DNA from: Alphaproteobacteria bacterium
GTDB taxonomy: Bacteria > Pseudomonadota > Alphaproteobacteria > GCA-2731375
Direction of reading: 5' to 3'
Assembly: GCA_030747035.1 (NCBI GenBank)
Contig: JASLLM010000014.1
Coordinates: forward strand, 1 to 35,681
DNA length: 35,681 bases
In this document: one piece after another, positions 1 through 8,410 of the stretch
Layout of the letters: each line of letters starts with the position of its first letter
How positions within the stretch are numbered: the first letter of the stretch is position 1
Notes under the pieces: generated by a model
Database searches by the model: none
What the model was told of the DNA's origin: nothing
What the model saw: the letters and a program-made list of their open reading frames with translations, nothing else
Position numbers and translations under genes: made by a program

Positions 1-102
1 CTGCAGATCGTCGGCAGGCCGTTCGCCGAAGGCCGGGTGCTGGCCCTGGCCCAGGCCTACGAGCAAGCCACCGAATGGCACCTGAAGAGACCAAGTATCT
101 AG
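1..102 (+). CDS. Amidase, C-terminal fragment (runs in from left edge)
   Basis: The first 33 codons are an open frame ending in TAG. The peptide begins LQIVGRPFAEGRVL and continues through AYEQATEWH. This matches the conserved tail of amidase-signature enzymes (GatA or aryl/aliphatic amidase type), where a G-L-Q-I-V-G-x-x-F-x-E motif is followed by a helix ending in a W-H pair. The Ser-Ser-Lys catalytic core lies outside the window, so the substrate cannot be judged. Its stop shares the palindrome CTAG (99-102) with the stop of the convergent flavin oxidoreductase, so the two genes overlap by three bases. Confidence 0.8.
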   Translation: MQIVGRPFAEGRVLALAQAYEQATEWHLKRPSI

Positions 103-968
103 GTATCGGCGTATTTCTCCACCATATCGCGCCAGGCCAGGACCTCTTCCGGGCTGCCCAGTCTGGTCCGCAGACCGGCCATGGGCGTGACCGGAACCAG
201 CAGGCGGTCGACGCCGGCGGCAGCCAAGCTGGGAATTTCATCCAGGTCATCAGGCAGAGAGGTCGTGATCTCCAGGGCATCGGGGTCACGGCCATGTTCG
301 ACGGCGCTTTCCCTGGCGATGGCAATCAATTCCGCCGGCGCGCCACGGGCTGGAAAAAAGCCGTCGCCCAGCCGCCCCGCCCGCCGGGCGGCCGGTTTGG
401 AATGGCCGCCCACGATGATCGGTACACTGCCGTTGACGGGTTGCGGCCGGCAATAGACGTTGTCGAAGGAGGCAAACTCACCATGATAGGTGGGCTTGTC
501 CTGGCCCCATAGGGCCCGCATGGCGCCCACATAATCATCGGTGCGGGGGCCGCGGTCGTCGAACGGCGTGCCGATGGCGTCAAATTCCTCGCGCATCCAG
601 CCGACGCCGATGCCGAGGAGGATGCGGCCTCCCGACATATAGTCCAGGGTCGCGACCTGTTTCGCGGTAATGACCGGATTATGCTGGGGCAGGATCAGGA
701 TGCCCGTGGCCAGATTGATCCGCTTGGTCGCCGCCGCCACATAGGCCATCCAGATCAGCGGATCGGGCAGGGGAACATCGTCTTGGCCGCCGGCCATCTT
801 GCCATCGTCGGAATAGGGATAGGCGGATTGGTAACCCTCCGGCACCACTGTATGCTCCACCGTCCAGGCGGATTCGAAACCGGCCTCCTCGCCCGCCTGC
901 ACCAACTCGACCGCCTCGGCCGGGTCGATATAGCGGCCGGTGTTGCAATAGCGCAATCCGAATTTCAT
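99..968 (-). CDS. LLM-class F420-dependent oxidoreductase
   Basis: This 289-residue protein belongs to the luciferase-like monooxygenase superfamily, which uses F420 or FMN in a TIM barrel. Family marks are the N-terminal MKFGLRYCNTG strand, the central A-T-x-R-I-x-L-A-T-G-I segment, and the signature GIGVGWMREEF that precedes a D-D-R-G stretch. Length and motifs fit the probable F420-dependent subfamily (TIGR03619-like). The ATG at 968 is chosen because an AAGGGGAAGAG ribosome site lies just upstream; a longer frame to 1028 would overlap the permease. It is the last gene of a minus operon after the amidohydrolase and TSUP permease. The substrate is unknown; cytosolic two-electron oxidation or reduction is inferred from the family. 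Confidence 0.85.
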   Translation of the reverse strand: MKFGLRYCNTGRYIDPAEAVELVQAGEEAGFESAWTVEHTVVPEGYQSAYPYSDDGKMAGGQDDVPLPDPLIWMAYVAAATKRINLATGILILPQHNPVITAKQVATLDYMSGGRILLGIGVGWMREEFDAIGTPFDDRGPRTDDYVGAMRALWGQDKPTYHGEFASFDNVYCRPQPVNGSVPIIVGGHSKPAARRAGRLGDGFFPARGAPAELIAIARESAVEHGRDPDALEITTSLPDDLDEIPSLAAAGVDRLLVPVTPMAGLRTRLGSPEEVLAWRDMVEKYADT

Positions 969-1020
969 GGCTCTTCCCCTTCGTTGTCCGACGCCATCAT
1001 GAGCGCGAACGGGGAGGCGA

Positions 1021-1794
1021 TCAACCACCCTGCAGCAGGATCGAGCCTGACTGCCACAATAACCGCAGCCCCAGGACGGTCAGCAAAATGGTCAGGGCAA
1101 ATTGAAAACGACGGTCACCCATGCCGTGCAGCACCCTGCCCCCGACCAGCGTGCCGAGAATGCCGGTGATCATCATGCCGGCGACCAGGGGCAGATAGGG
1201 TGCATAGTTGAAACCCAACAATCCAAAGACGCCGATTTTCAGGCCATGTTGCAGCACCATGCAGCCGGCCTGGGTACCCACATGGGCCATGCGCTCTAAC
1301 TTCAGGGTCTTTAGAACCGCCGCCACCAACGGCCCGGTGCCACCGATGAACATGGTCAAAAAGCCCGAGGCAACGCCGCCCAGCAACAGCGCGGCCCGAC
1401 CGGATGTAACGGGTATCTTGCCCCAGGCGGACCACAACACGAACGAGCCCACGGCCAGGAATAAAAGCCAGTCAGGCAGGCGCACCGCGATCAGTCCGCC
1501 GATAATGGCGCCGACCACCCCTCCCAGGGTCAGGGGCAGCAGCCGTGACCAGCTGATATAACGCAACATGACCACGGAGCGGCCGATGTTGGAACCGAGC
1601 TGTATGACCCCGTGTATGGGCACCAAGGCGGTGGCCGGCATGATCGTCGCCATCACCGCGATAAGAACCATACCGCCGCCCAGCCCGAAGGCAGCCGAGA
1701 TGAACGAGGTCACGGCACTGATCGCCAGCAGCAACAGCCCGGCCCATGGCGCCAATTCGGCGGGCAGCAGGCCGGCCCATTCGATTGCGGTCAA
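1021..1794 (-). CDS. TSUP family permease (TauE/SafE sulfite exporter family)
   Basis: The 257-residue protein is almost entirely hydrophobic, with about eight predicted membrane helices. Two similar halves each carry a glycine-rich turn: F-G-L-G-G-G-M near residue 38 and F-I-G-G-T-G-P near residue 148. That is the internal duplication of TauE/SafE/TSUP exporters, which move sulfite, sulfoacetate or related organic anions across the inner membrane. The start is TTG at 1794, because no ATG is near and a TAAGGCGA ribosome site overlaps the stop of the preceding amidohydrolase 9 bases away. The tight spacing implies translational coupling. The substrate is unknown; the enzyme neighbours suggest an organic acid rather than inorganic sulfite, but that is inference. 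Confidence 0.85.
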   Translation of the reverse strand: MTAIEWAGLLPAELAPWAGLLLLAISAVTSFISAAFGLGGGMVLIAVMATIMPATALVPIHGVIQLGSNIGRSVVMLRYISWSRLLPLTLGGVVGAIIGGLIAVRLPDWLLFLAVGSFVLWSAWGKIPVTSGRAALLLGGVASGFLTMFIGGTGPLVAAVLKTLKLERMAHVGTQAGCMVLQHGLKIGVFGLLGFNYAPYLPLVAGMMITGILGTLVGGRVLHGMGDRRFQFALTILLTVLGLRLLWQSGSILLQGG

Positions 1795-1803
1795 GGGATC
1801 GCC

Positions 1804-2838
1804 TTACGCTGTATTATCGAGGCGATAGATCCGAGTCGCCGTGTCATGGAACAGCTTGGCCTTTTCGTCGGCTGAATAGTCCGCCGTCAAACGCTTGAAG
1901 CTGTTCCACAGAACGTTGTAGCTGCAAGAACACATATCGACCGGAAAGTTGGATTCGAACATGCACCGCCCGGCGCCAAACTGCTCGATCGTGTGTTCAT
2001 AATAAGGTTTGGTGGCGAGCATCAGCTCTTCCGAGGATGGCGGCCGGTCCCGTTCGTGCCAGCCGAAGCCATTCAATTCCATGTTGATGCCGCCCAGCTT
2101 GGCCACCACGTTCTCGCAGCGCGCCAGATCGCTAATGTCGCTCTGCCATTGGGCAAAATTCTCCTCCAGCTTGCCCTCGTAAGGCCCGATGCCCAGCGGA
2201 CCGCCGAAATGATCCAGAATGATGGTGGTGTCGGGAAAGGCTTGCGCCAATTCGGTCAGCTCGGCGATCTGGGTGTGATAGCACCAGCCTTCGAAGCTCA
2301 TGTCATGGCGCGCCAATTGGGCGAAACCGGCACGGAAATTTTCCTGTTGGTAGAGATGTTGCGGCGGCTCACAACGGGCATTGGGAACGTCCGGCGCGGC
2401 ATCCCAGGTGCAGGAATGGCGAATGCCGCGAAAGCGCCCGCCGCCCGCCAGAAGGTGGGCTTCCAGGACCCCGGCCACATCAGCGCCCAGACACAGGTCC
2501 GCATGCCCAACGATGCCGGCTGCAACGCGCGCCTTGCCATATTCACAGCTGGCGCTCATGGCCGCGATACCATTGACGAATTCAGTCTCGCCCACCATGC
2601 GCAGGGGCACCGGACCATGGGCCCTGATCATAGCGCCGCATTCGATAAAGACCGTGGAGACAACGTTATGGCCGCTGTTCAGGTCTTCCAGGATCTCGTC
2701 AAGCAGATAACGATGGGCGACGCGTTCGTATTTGAACTCCCAAAGATGATGATGCGGATCACAGATCGGCAGCTCCGGATCAATCGTCTCCTCCACCACC
2801 TGGGCCAGCCATTCAGCATTCGTAGACTTCGTTGCCAT
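1804..2838 (-). CDS. Amidohydrolase family 2 (COG3618-type, lactonase-like)
   Basis: This 344-residue TIM-barrel metal hydrolase has the N-terminal metal motif C-D-P-H-H-H-L-W-E (His29 and His31), a strand ending ILDHFGGP, and a C-terminal FESNFPVD. COG3618 enzymes, related to 2-pyrone-4,6-dicarboxylate lactonase and fuconolactonase, commonly carry Asn-Phe-Pro-x-Asp at that last site, so the Asn is not a defect. The ATG at 2838 follows a strong AGGAGGAG site at ideal spacing; an upstream extension to 2955 would have none. It is first in the minus operon with the TSUP permease and LLM oxidoreductase. It probably hydrolyses a lactone, ester or amide of a cyclic carboxylate; the exact substrate cannot be read. 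Confidence 0.85.
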   Translation of the reverse strand: MATKSTNAEWLAQVVEETIDPELPICDPHHHLWEFKYERVAHRYLLDEILEDLNSGHNVVSTVFIECGAMIRAHGPVPLRMVGETEFVNGIAAMSASCEYGKARVAAGIVGHADLCLGADVAGVLEAHLLAGGGRFRGIRHSCTWDAAPDVPNARCEPPQHLYQQENFRAGFAQLARHDMSFEGWCYHTQIAELTELAQAFPDTTIILDHFGGPLGIGPYEGKLEENFAQWQSDISDLARCENVVAKLGGINMELNGFGWHERDRPPSSEELMLATKPYYEHTIEQFGAGRCMFESNFPVDMCSCSYNVLWNSFKRLTADYSADEKAKLFHDTATRIYRLDNTA

Positions 2839-2975
2839 TGTAGTTCTCCTCCTGCGCCAATTTTGTTGCCGTAAGTTTGGCCAGCGGACCGGTTTGGTCA
2901 AGCGCTTTGACGATGCCGCGATGTCAGCCGGGGGGAAAGCATGATATGTATGCATGGCAAATGATAGGAAGTCTT

Positions 2976-4085
2976 ATGCCGGATGACGCCAAAACCAATG
3001 GTGACAGCGACGCGTTGATCGATGCCATAACCAACCTGCTCTCTCCGTTGCTGAATGCCATGGAGGCATTGGGCTATGTGGCGCGGCATCTGCATCCGCC
3101 ACGGCTCGCCGAACTGGTGGCCAGCGTGGCGGAAGTCGACCCGCCCCTGCGCCAAGGCCTGGAAGAGTTCCGTGCCATGGCCTGGCCGGAACATCTGACC
3201 AGCTTCGCCGAGCGCATGGAGACGGCGGCGGTGGCCGTCTGCCATGGTTTTGACAATCTGCGCGCCGCGGTCGAGATGCCCGACGGCACCTTCCAGGCCT
3301 ACCGGGGCATTCGGCAGAACAGCAAGGCCTTCGCCGCACTCTACCCCATTGCGACCATGCTGCCGCCGATCAACCGCTTTTTCCTCGATGATGCGGGCCG
3401 GGCGGACGAAGCCCTGGTGGACAAACTGGCCGGGGCGGATGGCGGCCGCGAAGACGTCGGGCTGATGCACGCCAACAATGAAAAAGGCAGCCGGGGCGGC
3501 TTTTCCATCTATGTGCCGGAATACTACGACCCGGATATCTCCTATCCCGTGATCATGGCCCTGCACGGCGGCAGTGGCCATGGCCGCGAGTTCCTATGGT
3601 CCTGGTTGCGGGCGGCACGTAGCCGCGGCGCCATCTTGATTTCCCCAACCTCCCGCGAAGCCACCTGGTCGTTGATGGAGCCTGAAGCCGACAGCAAGAA
3701 TATCGAAGGCATCCTGAACTTCGCCAAGGAACACTGGAATGTGGACGCGACCCGGCTGCTGATGACGGGTATGAGCGACGGCGGCACTTTCAGCTATGTC
3801 TCGGGCCTGCAAAACACCTCGCCATTCACCCATCTGGCACCCATGTGCGCTTCGTTTCATCCCATGCTATTGGAAATGATGGACGCGGACCGGATCAGGG
3901 ACCTGCCGGTCTATCTGACCCACGGCGCGCTGGATTGGATGTTTCCCATTGATGTCGCCCGAACCGCCAAGCAGGCGCTGACGGCGGCCGGCGCCGATCT
4001 GCAGTACCGTGAAATTGCCGATCTGTCACACACCTATCCCAGTGACGAAAACCAGCACATCATGGATTGGCTGCTGCGGGCATGA
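2976..4085 (+). CDS. Alpha/beta hydrolase (esterase, dienelactone-hydrolase-like)
   Basis: The 369-residue protein has two parts. Residues 1 to about 180 are helical and match no family I recognise. The C-terminal half is an alpha/beta hydrolase. It has an oxyanion segment MALHGGSGHG, the nucleophile elbow G-M-S-D-G-G with Ser267, Asp320 in THGALDWMF and His352 in DLSHTYP, so the triad is complete. The start at 2976 follows AGGAAG; ATGs at 2946 and 2958 are alternatives, the first with a GGGGGAAAG site. It diverges from the amidohydrolase operon across about 137 bases. No signal peptide is seen, so it is probably a cytosolic esterase. The helical N-terminal half is unusual for short esterases. 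Confidence 0.8.
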   Translation: MPDDAKTNGDSDALIDAITNLLSPLLNAMEALGYVARHLHPPRLAELVASVAEVDPPLRQGLEEFRAMAWPEHLTSFAERMETAAVAVCHGFDNLRAAVEMPDGTFQAYRGIRQNSKAFAALYPIATMLPPINRFFLDDAGRADEALVDKLAGADGGREDVGLMHANNEKGSRGGFSIYVPEYYDPDISYPVIMALHGGSGHGREFLWSWLRAARSRGAILISPTSREATWSLMEPEADSKNIEGILNFAKEHWNVDATRLLMTGMSDGGTFSYVSGLQNTSPFTHLAPMCASFHPMLLEMMDADRIRDLPVYLTHGALDWMFPIDVARTAKQALTAAGADLQYREIADLSHTYPSDENQHIMDWLLRA

Positions 4086-4246
4086 AGCCAGTGACGGCGC
4101 CGGCAACAGGGCAAAATTGTTGCGCCGCCCAGGTCAAATGCCCGTGATGCTCACAGGGAATATGACAAACCAACTATCGCGGCCTGAATAGATTCTCTAT
4201 TATCGGCACTTCCAGGATGTTCGATCCATATCGGCAGGAGCAAGAC

Positions 4247-5029
4247 ATGACCGTTGGCCCGCGATTGCCCGGAAAAGTTGCGTTAATAACAGGTGGCGCG
4301 TCAGGTATTGGCGCCGCGACCGCGACGGCCTTCGCCCAGCATGGCGCCGCCGTCGCGGTGACTGATATGAACGACAATCTGGGCCGGGAGGTAGCCGCCA
4401 ACATTACCGCCAACGGCGGCAAGGCGATCTATCTGCATCTGGACACCACCAACGAGGAACATTGGACCGAGGCCATGGTCGAAGTCCTGGCCAAATTTGG
4501 CGCGCTGCATGTACTGGTGAACAACGCCGGCATCGCTGACCGCCGCCCGGACAACAAGACCACGGTGAAGATCGAAGACACCACTGTCGAGGGCTGGGAG
4601 AGGGTTTTCGCCGTCAACTCCACCGGTGTCTTCCTGGGTGTCAAGCACGCCATCGCGCCGATGCGGGCGGCGGGCGGCGGCTCCATCATCAATATTTCGT
4701 CGATCTATGGCGTTGTGGGCTCCGGTGCCGGTTCAGCCTACCATTCATCAAAGGGCGCTGTGCGCACCTTCAGCAAATCCGCCGCCATTCAATACGCCGG
4801 CGATCAAATCCGGGTAAACTCGGTACACCCGGGCTTTGTTGATACGCCATTGACCGCCAATACCCACGCCGATCCGGAACTGATGGCACCGCGCCTGAAC
4901 GCGACACCCCTGGGCCGCTTTGGCACGCCCCAGGATATCGCCATGGGCTGTCTATTCCTGGCCTCGGACGAGAGCGCCTGGATGACGGGCAGCGAACTGG
5001 TCATAGACGGTGGTATGCTGGCACAATAA
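4247..5029 (+). CDS. Short-chain dehydrogenase/reductase (SDR), classical type
   Basis: The 260-residue enzyme has the full classical SDR set: TGGASGIG (residues 15-22) for the dinucleotide, Asp40 after the second strand (indicating NAD over NADP), NNAG (92-95), a catalytic serine in N-I-S-S near residue 152, and Tyr165 with Lys169 in Y-H-S-S-K. The C-terminal IDGGM motif is also present. The ATG at 4247 has AGGAG at 4236-4240. It sits 161 bases after the esterase and 28 bases before the NIPSNAP gene, which it probably shares a transcript with. The role is NAD-linked oxidation of a secondary alcohol or the reverse reaction; the substrate is unknown. SDRs of this subfamily are often called 3-oxoacyl-ACP reductases, but that specific role is not supported here. 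Confidence 0.9.
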   Translation: MTVGPRLPGKVALITGGASGIGAATATAFAQHGAAVAVTDMNDNLGREVAANITANGGKAIYLHLDTTNEEHWTEAMVEVLAKFGALHVLVNNAGIADRRPDNKTTVKIEDTTVEGWERVFAVNSTGVFLGVKHAIAPMRAAGGGSIINISSIYGVVGSGAGSAYHSSKGAVRTFSKSAAIQYAGDQIRVNSVHPGFVDTPLTANTHADPELMAPRLNATPLGRFGTPQDIAMGCLFLASDESAWMTGSELVIDGGMLAQ

Positions 5030-5057
5030 ATTTTCGGGCATTTGGGAGTTTCAGCGG

Positions 5058-5384
5058 ATGATCTATGAATTGCGGATTTACCATTGCGTACCGGGCCGTT
5101 TGCCGGACCTGCTAATACGGTTCGAGACCATTACCTTGCCGATCTGGGAACGTCTTGGCATCCGCCAGGCCGGTTTCTGGACCACGATGATCGGTGAATC
5201 GAACCAGGATCTGACCTACCTTCTGGCCTGGGACTCCCTGGCCGAGCGGGAAGAAAAGATGGGCGTCTTCGCCGCTGATCCCGAATGGCTGAGCAAGCGC
5301 GCCGAAACCGAGGCCAATGGTCCGATCGTCGCCTCGTTGAGCAGTCAGTTCCTGACCCCAACCAGCTTCTCCTCCGTCCAGTAG
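5058..5384 (+). CDS. NIPSNAP family protein
   Basis: This small 108-residue protein begins MIYELRIYHCVPGRL, the typical opening strand of NIPSNAP/dimeric alpha-beta barrel proteins. Further marks are a G-F-W-T segment, the Y-L-L-A-W-D-S-L motif and a repeated Trp-containing helix (DPEWLSKRAE). Family members are ferredoxin-like dimers often found beside SDRs and degradation genes; no reaction is securely known. The ATG at 5058 is preceded by GGGAG. The gene follows the SDR by 28 bases and its stop abuts, without a gap, the stop of the convergent methyltransferase. It is a complete, ordinary copy. Confidence 0.85.
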   Translation: MIYELRIYHCVPGRLPDLLIRFETITLPIWERLGIRQAGFWTTMIGESNQDLTYLLAWDSLAEREEKMGVFAADPEWLSKRAETEANGPIVASLSSQFLTPTSFSSVQ

Positions 5385-5879
5385 TCAGCGCCGGGCCTGC
5401 AAGGCGGCGTTCTCGACCCGGATTCGGTGGCTGAGCAAAAGGGCGTTGAGGATCGAAAAGGTAATGGCAATGCCGTAAGCGGAAAACGCCAGGGGCAGCA
5501 CGGCGATTTCAACGATCACCACAAGATAATTGGGGTGGCGCAGCCAGCGGTAAGGGCCGGCCGTGACCAGCGGTGCCTCGTCCAGGGTGATAATGCGGGT
5601 GCACCAGTAACGGCCCAGAACGGCCAAAATCCAGACGCGGGCGGCTTGCAAAAGGACGAAAACCGCCAGCCACCACCAGTTCACGACGGTGTCCGGGCCA
5701 ATGGACAATGCCAAGGCCGCCAACCAGCCGCCGTGCACCAGGAAGAACAATGGGAAATGACCGGCGCCGACCTCGACACCACCGCGCGCGCGCAGCCAGG
5801 CCTCGTTACGGTGGCTTAGGACCAGCTCGCCCAGGCGCTGGGCCACGACCAGGGCCAGGACGATCCAGGCGGCGGTCAA
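5385..5879 (-). CDS. Isoprenylcysteine carboxyl methyltransferase family membrane protein
   Basis: This 164-residue membrane protein has four or five hydrophobic segments. The C-terminal ICMT-like signature is clear: G-P-Y-R-W-L-R-H-P-N-Y near residues 107-117, followed by a hydrophobic helix and R-I-R-x-E-x-A-A-L. The R-H-P-x-Y motif binds S-adenosylmethionine in this family. The start is TTG at 5879, inside the TTGA that also holds the polyketide synthase stop, so translation is coupled. Pairing of a type III polyketide synthase with this methyltransferase is well known (for example the Bacillus bpsA-bpsB pair, which makes alkylpyrone methyl ethers). I infer O-methylation of the polyketide product at the membrane. 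It ends exactly where the NIPSNAP gene ends. Confidence 0.88.
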   Translation of the reverse strand: MTAAWIVLALVVAQRLGELVLSHRNEAWLRARGGVEVGAGHFPLFFLVHGGWLAALALSIGPDTVVNWWWLAVFVLLQAARVWILAVLGRYWCTRIITLDEAPLVTAGPYRWLRHPNYLVVIVEIAVLPLAFSAYGIAITFSILNALLLSHRIRVENAALQARR

Positions 5880-6934
5880 TCCGCCTCCATCAGCGTGAAG
5901 GCGGCCGTGAAGCCGGGGCCCATGCTGCTTAACAATAGGCGCTGTTGCGGTTCCAGACCCGCCCGGCGCATTTCCTGCAAGACGAATAATACGGTGACGG
6001 CGGACATGTTGCCGTATCGGCGCATGACCTCGCGCGAGGCACCCAGGCCGCCATGGGGCAGGCCGAACACGGCTTCCAGGGCATCCAGAACCTTGGCCCC
6101 GCCCGGATGGGCAACGAAATGATCGATCCGGTCGCAGGCCAGGCCCTGACGGTCAAGAAAACTATCCAACGCCGCCTGAAAGTCCTGCTCGATGATGGTC
6201 GGAATATCCCGCGAAAAGATTACCTTCAGGCCATCGCCCCCGGCATCCCAGCCCATGACATCCAGGGTATCGGGCCAGGTATGCTCGCCCCAGGCGGTGA
6301 TCGCCGAGCCCGCGCCTGCGGTCGATATGACGGCGCCCGCCGCGCCGTCACCGAACAGGGCGGTGGCGATGATGTTGCTTTTGCTGCGGTCGCCATGGCG
6401 CAGGGTCAGACTGCACAACTCCACCACTAGCAACAATACCTTCGATCCAGGTTGCGCGCGGGCCATGGCGGCGGCCCGGGCGACGCCCTGCACACCGCCG
6501 GCGCAGCCCGGGCCAAAGACCGGTAGCCGCTGCACATCCCTGCTGAACGGCATGCTCTCCACCAGCAGGGCATCCAGGCTGGGTGTGGCGATACCCGTGG
6601 AGGACACGGTGATAATCAAGTCGATATCGCCCGGCGTCAGGTCCGCCTCGGCAATCGCATCTTCCGCCGCCCGCTGTAGCAGAACCGCGGCATATTTCAG
6701 ATACAGCCCGTTTCGTTCGGAAAAGTCATGCGACTGCAGGTACCAATCCAAAGGCTCGCAGGTATTTCGGGTCTCGATTGCCGTGTTACCGAATATGCGG
6801 GCGAGGCGTTGCGGGCTCATTTCCGCCGCCTGTTGCGAGAACAACCGCGCCGCCGCCGGCAGGGCGTCCGACTGCAGCAGCACATGCTCGGGCACCGCCG
6901 TTGCCAGCGCATTCAACCGAGCCGGTCCATCCAT
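5876..6934 (-). CDS. Type III polyketide synthase (chalcone/stilbene synthase-like)
   Basis: The 352-residue enzyme has a thiolase-fold catalytic triad in the expected places: Cys144 in V-F-G-P-G-C-A-G-G, His276 in H-F-V-A-H-P-G-G and Asn309 in Y-G-N-M-S-A. The tail MGPGFTAAFTL matches the G-F-G-P-G-like loop of the family. Type III synthases extend an acyl-CoA starter with malonyl-CoA and cyclise it to pyrones or resorcinols. The ATG at 6934 is chosen because GGGGGAA lies just upstream; TTG at 6952 lacks a ribosome site. It is followed at once by the methyltransferase in a TTGA overlap. With no plant-like phenylpropanoid genes nearby, a fatty-acyl starter and an alkylpyrone or alkylresorcinol product are more likely than a chalcone; that is inference. 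Confidence 0.92.
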   Translation of the reverse strand: MDGPARLNALATAVPEHVLLQSDALPAAARLFSQQAAEMSPQRLARIFGNTAIETRNTCEPLDWYLQSHDFSERNGLYLKYAAVLLQRAAEDAIAEADLTPGDIDLIITVSSTGIATPSLDALLVESMPFSRDVQRLPVFGPGCAGGVQGVARAAAMARAQPGSKVLLLVVELCSLTLRHGDRSKSNIIATALFGDGAAGAVISTAGAGSAITAWGEHTWPDTLDVMGWDAGGDGLKVIFSRDIPTIIEQDFQAALDSFLDRQGLACDRIDHFVAHPGGAKVLDALEAVFGLPHGGLGASREVMRRYGNMSAVTVLFVLQEMRRAGLEPQQRLLLSSMGPGFTAAFTLMEAD

Positions 6935-7264
6935 CCAAATTCCCCCAATCAATTGTCATAGCTAACGACGTGAACTGGCGGGACGCAAGTAAATTGCACG
7001 GCAAGTGGTTCATGAGCCATCAAGCCTTCGGGCCGCTTTTGTATTTTGCCGAAAATTGCGTATCCTTGGATGGCAAAAGCGCGCTTGGGGAGAAAACGGT
7101 ATTGTTCAACAGGTCGATCGTATTGCCGGGGAATGGCAGCGGGCCGGAGCTCAAGGTCATGGCAATTCGGGTCGTGGGTTCCCTCCGCGAACAACACGGC
7201 CTGAACATCTCCAGGCGCCACGAACTTCATGCCGCATAACATGGAACTGGGAAAGGGGAGCGCA
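6935..7264 (+). other. 330-base divergent intergenic region
   Basis: This gap separates the minus-strand polyketide synthase from the plus-strand amidohydrolase operon, so it must hold the promoters of both. It is visibly less GC-rich than the flanking genes. I found no convincing -35/-10 pair, no terminator and no clear inverted repeat. A minus-strand open frame (7230 to 6949) crosses it but lacks a ribosome site and has weak third-position GC bias, so I do not call it a gene. Confidence 0.6.
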
Positions 7265-8410
7265 ATGACCACAGGCGTAATTTCCGCCGATTGCCATATC
7301 GACCTGATCTGGCTGCCGCCCGATTTGTTCACCGGCAATGCGCCGGCAGAGATGAAGGATCGTATGCCCTATGTCACCGATGGCCCCAAAGGCCCGGTCT
7401 GGGTGTCAAAAAATGGCGGCCAGTTCGGCCTGCAGAACGGCATGGGTTCGGCGGGCCGGGAATATGTCCCCGGCGTCATTCACCGCTCCGACCGCATGGC
7501 GGAGCAGGGCCTGTACGAGGACGGCAAGAACGGCATCCGCCGCCTGACCGAACCAGACCTGCGCATCAAGGATCAGGACCTGGACGGTGTTTCAGGCGAA
7601 GTGTTGTACGGCATTCTGGGCGGCGCGGCGCGCCTGAACGACCCGGATGCCTCTATCGTGATGATGCAGATCTACAATGACTGGTTGGCGGATTTTTGCT
7701 CGGCCCATCCCGACCGTCTGGCCGGTCTCGCCTCGATCCCCGGCCATGATATCGAGGCGGCGGTGGCGGAAATCGAGCGCGTGGCCAAGCGCGGCGCCGT
7801 CAAGGGATTGGAAATACCCTCCATTCCGGACGGCAAGCCGCTCTACCACAAACACTGGGACCCGGTGTTCGCCGCCGCCGCGGCCTCGAAACTGCCGCTG
7901 CATTTCCATACCGGCGGGGCCAAGGCGCCGGATTTTGAATCAATGGAACCGCTGGAAGCGCGGCAGGCCTTTGCCGTCTTCATCACCGCATTCCAGATGT
8001 ATATGTCCAACAAGCTGATGGAGATCATCTTCGGCGGCAAGCTGGAGACCCATCCCGAGCTGAAAGTGGTCATCGCGGAAAGCGGCATCGGTTGGATTCC
8101 ATATATTCTGGAGCATATGGATTTGGAGTGGGAGGATCAGTTCAAGGATCTGACATTGAAGATGAAACCGTCGGAATATTGGTACCGGCAATGCTACGCC
8201 ACCTTCCAAAGCGATCCGGTGGGCATGCAGCTTGTCGACAATCTGGGCGCGGACAATATCATGTGGGGCTCGGACTTTCCCCATCCCGATGGCATCTGGC
8301 CCGATAGCCAGGAGTTTATCGAGCGCGAGATGGGACATTTATCGGCTGACATCCGGCGCAAGGTGACCCATGACAATGCCGCCGAATTGTACGGTTTTCC
8401 AACCTCGTGA
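7265..8410 (+). CDS. Amidohydrolase family 2 (ACMSD superfamily metal enzyme)
   Basis: The 381-residue TIM-barrel enzyme carries the metal-site pattern of the amidohydrolase-2/decarboxylase group: D-C-H-I-D with His11, L-H-F-H with His213 and His215, and M-W-G-S-D-F-P-H-P with Asp337 and His340. A glycine-rich IAESGIGW segment lies before the last strand. Such enzymes decarboxylate or hydrolyse aromatic and enol acids. Length is about 40 residues above ACMSD itself, so it is a distinct subgroup. The ATG at 7265 follows GGAAAGGGGAG. The gene overlaps the CoA ligase by GTGA, and the operon continues through the DapA-like lyase and dioxygenase. A role in processing an aromatic acid or its ring-cleavage product is inferred. 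Confidence 0.85.
   Translation: MTTGVISADCHIDLIWLPPDLFTGNAPAEMKDRMPYVTDGPKGPVWVSKNGGQFGLQNGMGSAGREYVPGVIHRSDRMAEQGLYEDGKNGIRRLTEPDLRIKDQDLDGVSGEVLYGILGGAARLNDPDASIVMMQIYNDWLADFCSAHPDRLAGLASIPGHDIEAAVAEIERVAKRGAVKGLEIPSIPDGKPLYHKHWDPVFAAAAASKLPLHFHTGGAKAPDFESMEPLEARQAFAVFITAFQMYMSNKLMEIIFGGKLETHPELKVVIAESGIGWIPYILEHMDLEWEDQFKDLTLKMKPSEYWYRQCYATFQSDPVGMQLVDNLGADNIMWGSDFPHPDGIWPDSQEFIEREMGHLSADIRRKVTHDNAAELYGFPTS

Noticed and set aside
6949-7230. A 93-residue minus-strand frame just upstream of the polyketide synthase, ending in a TTGA overlap
   Set aside because: It has no ribosome site, its third-position GC bias is much weaker than that of its neighbours, and no family is recognisable. The TTGA overlap depends on a TTG start that is less likely than ATG 6934.
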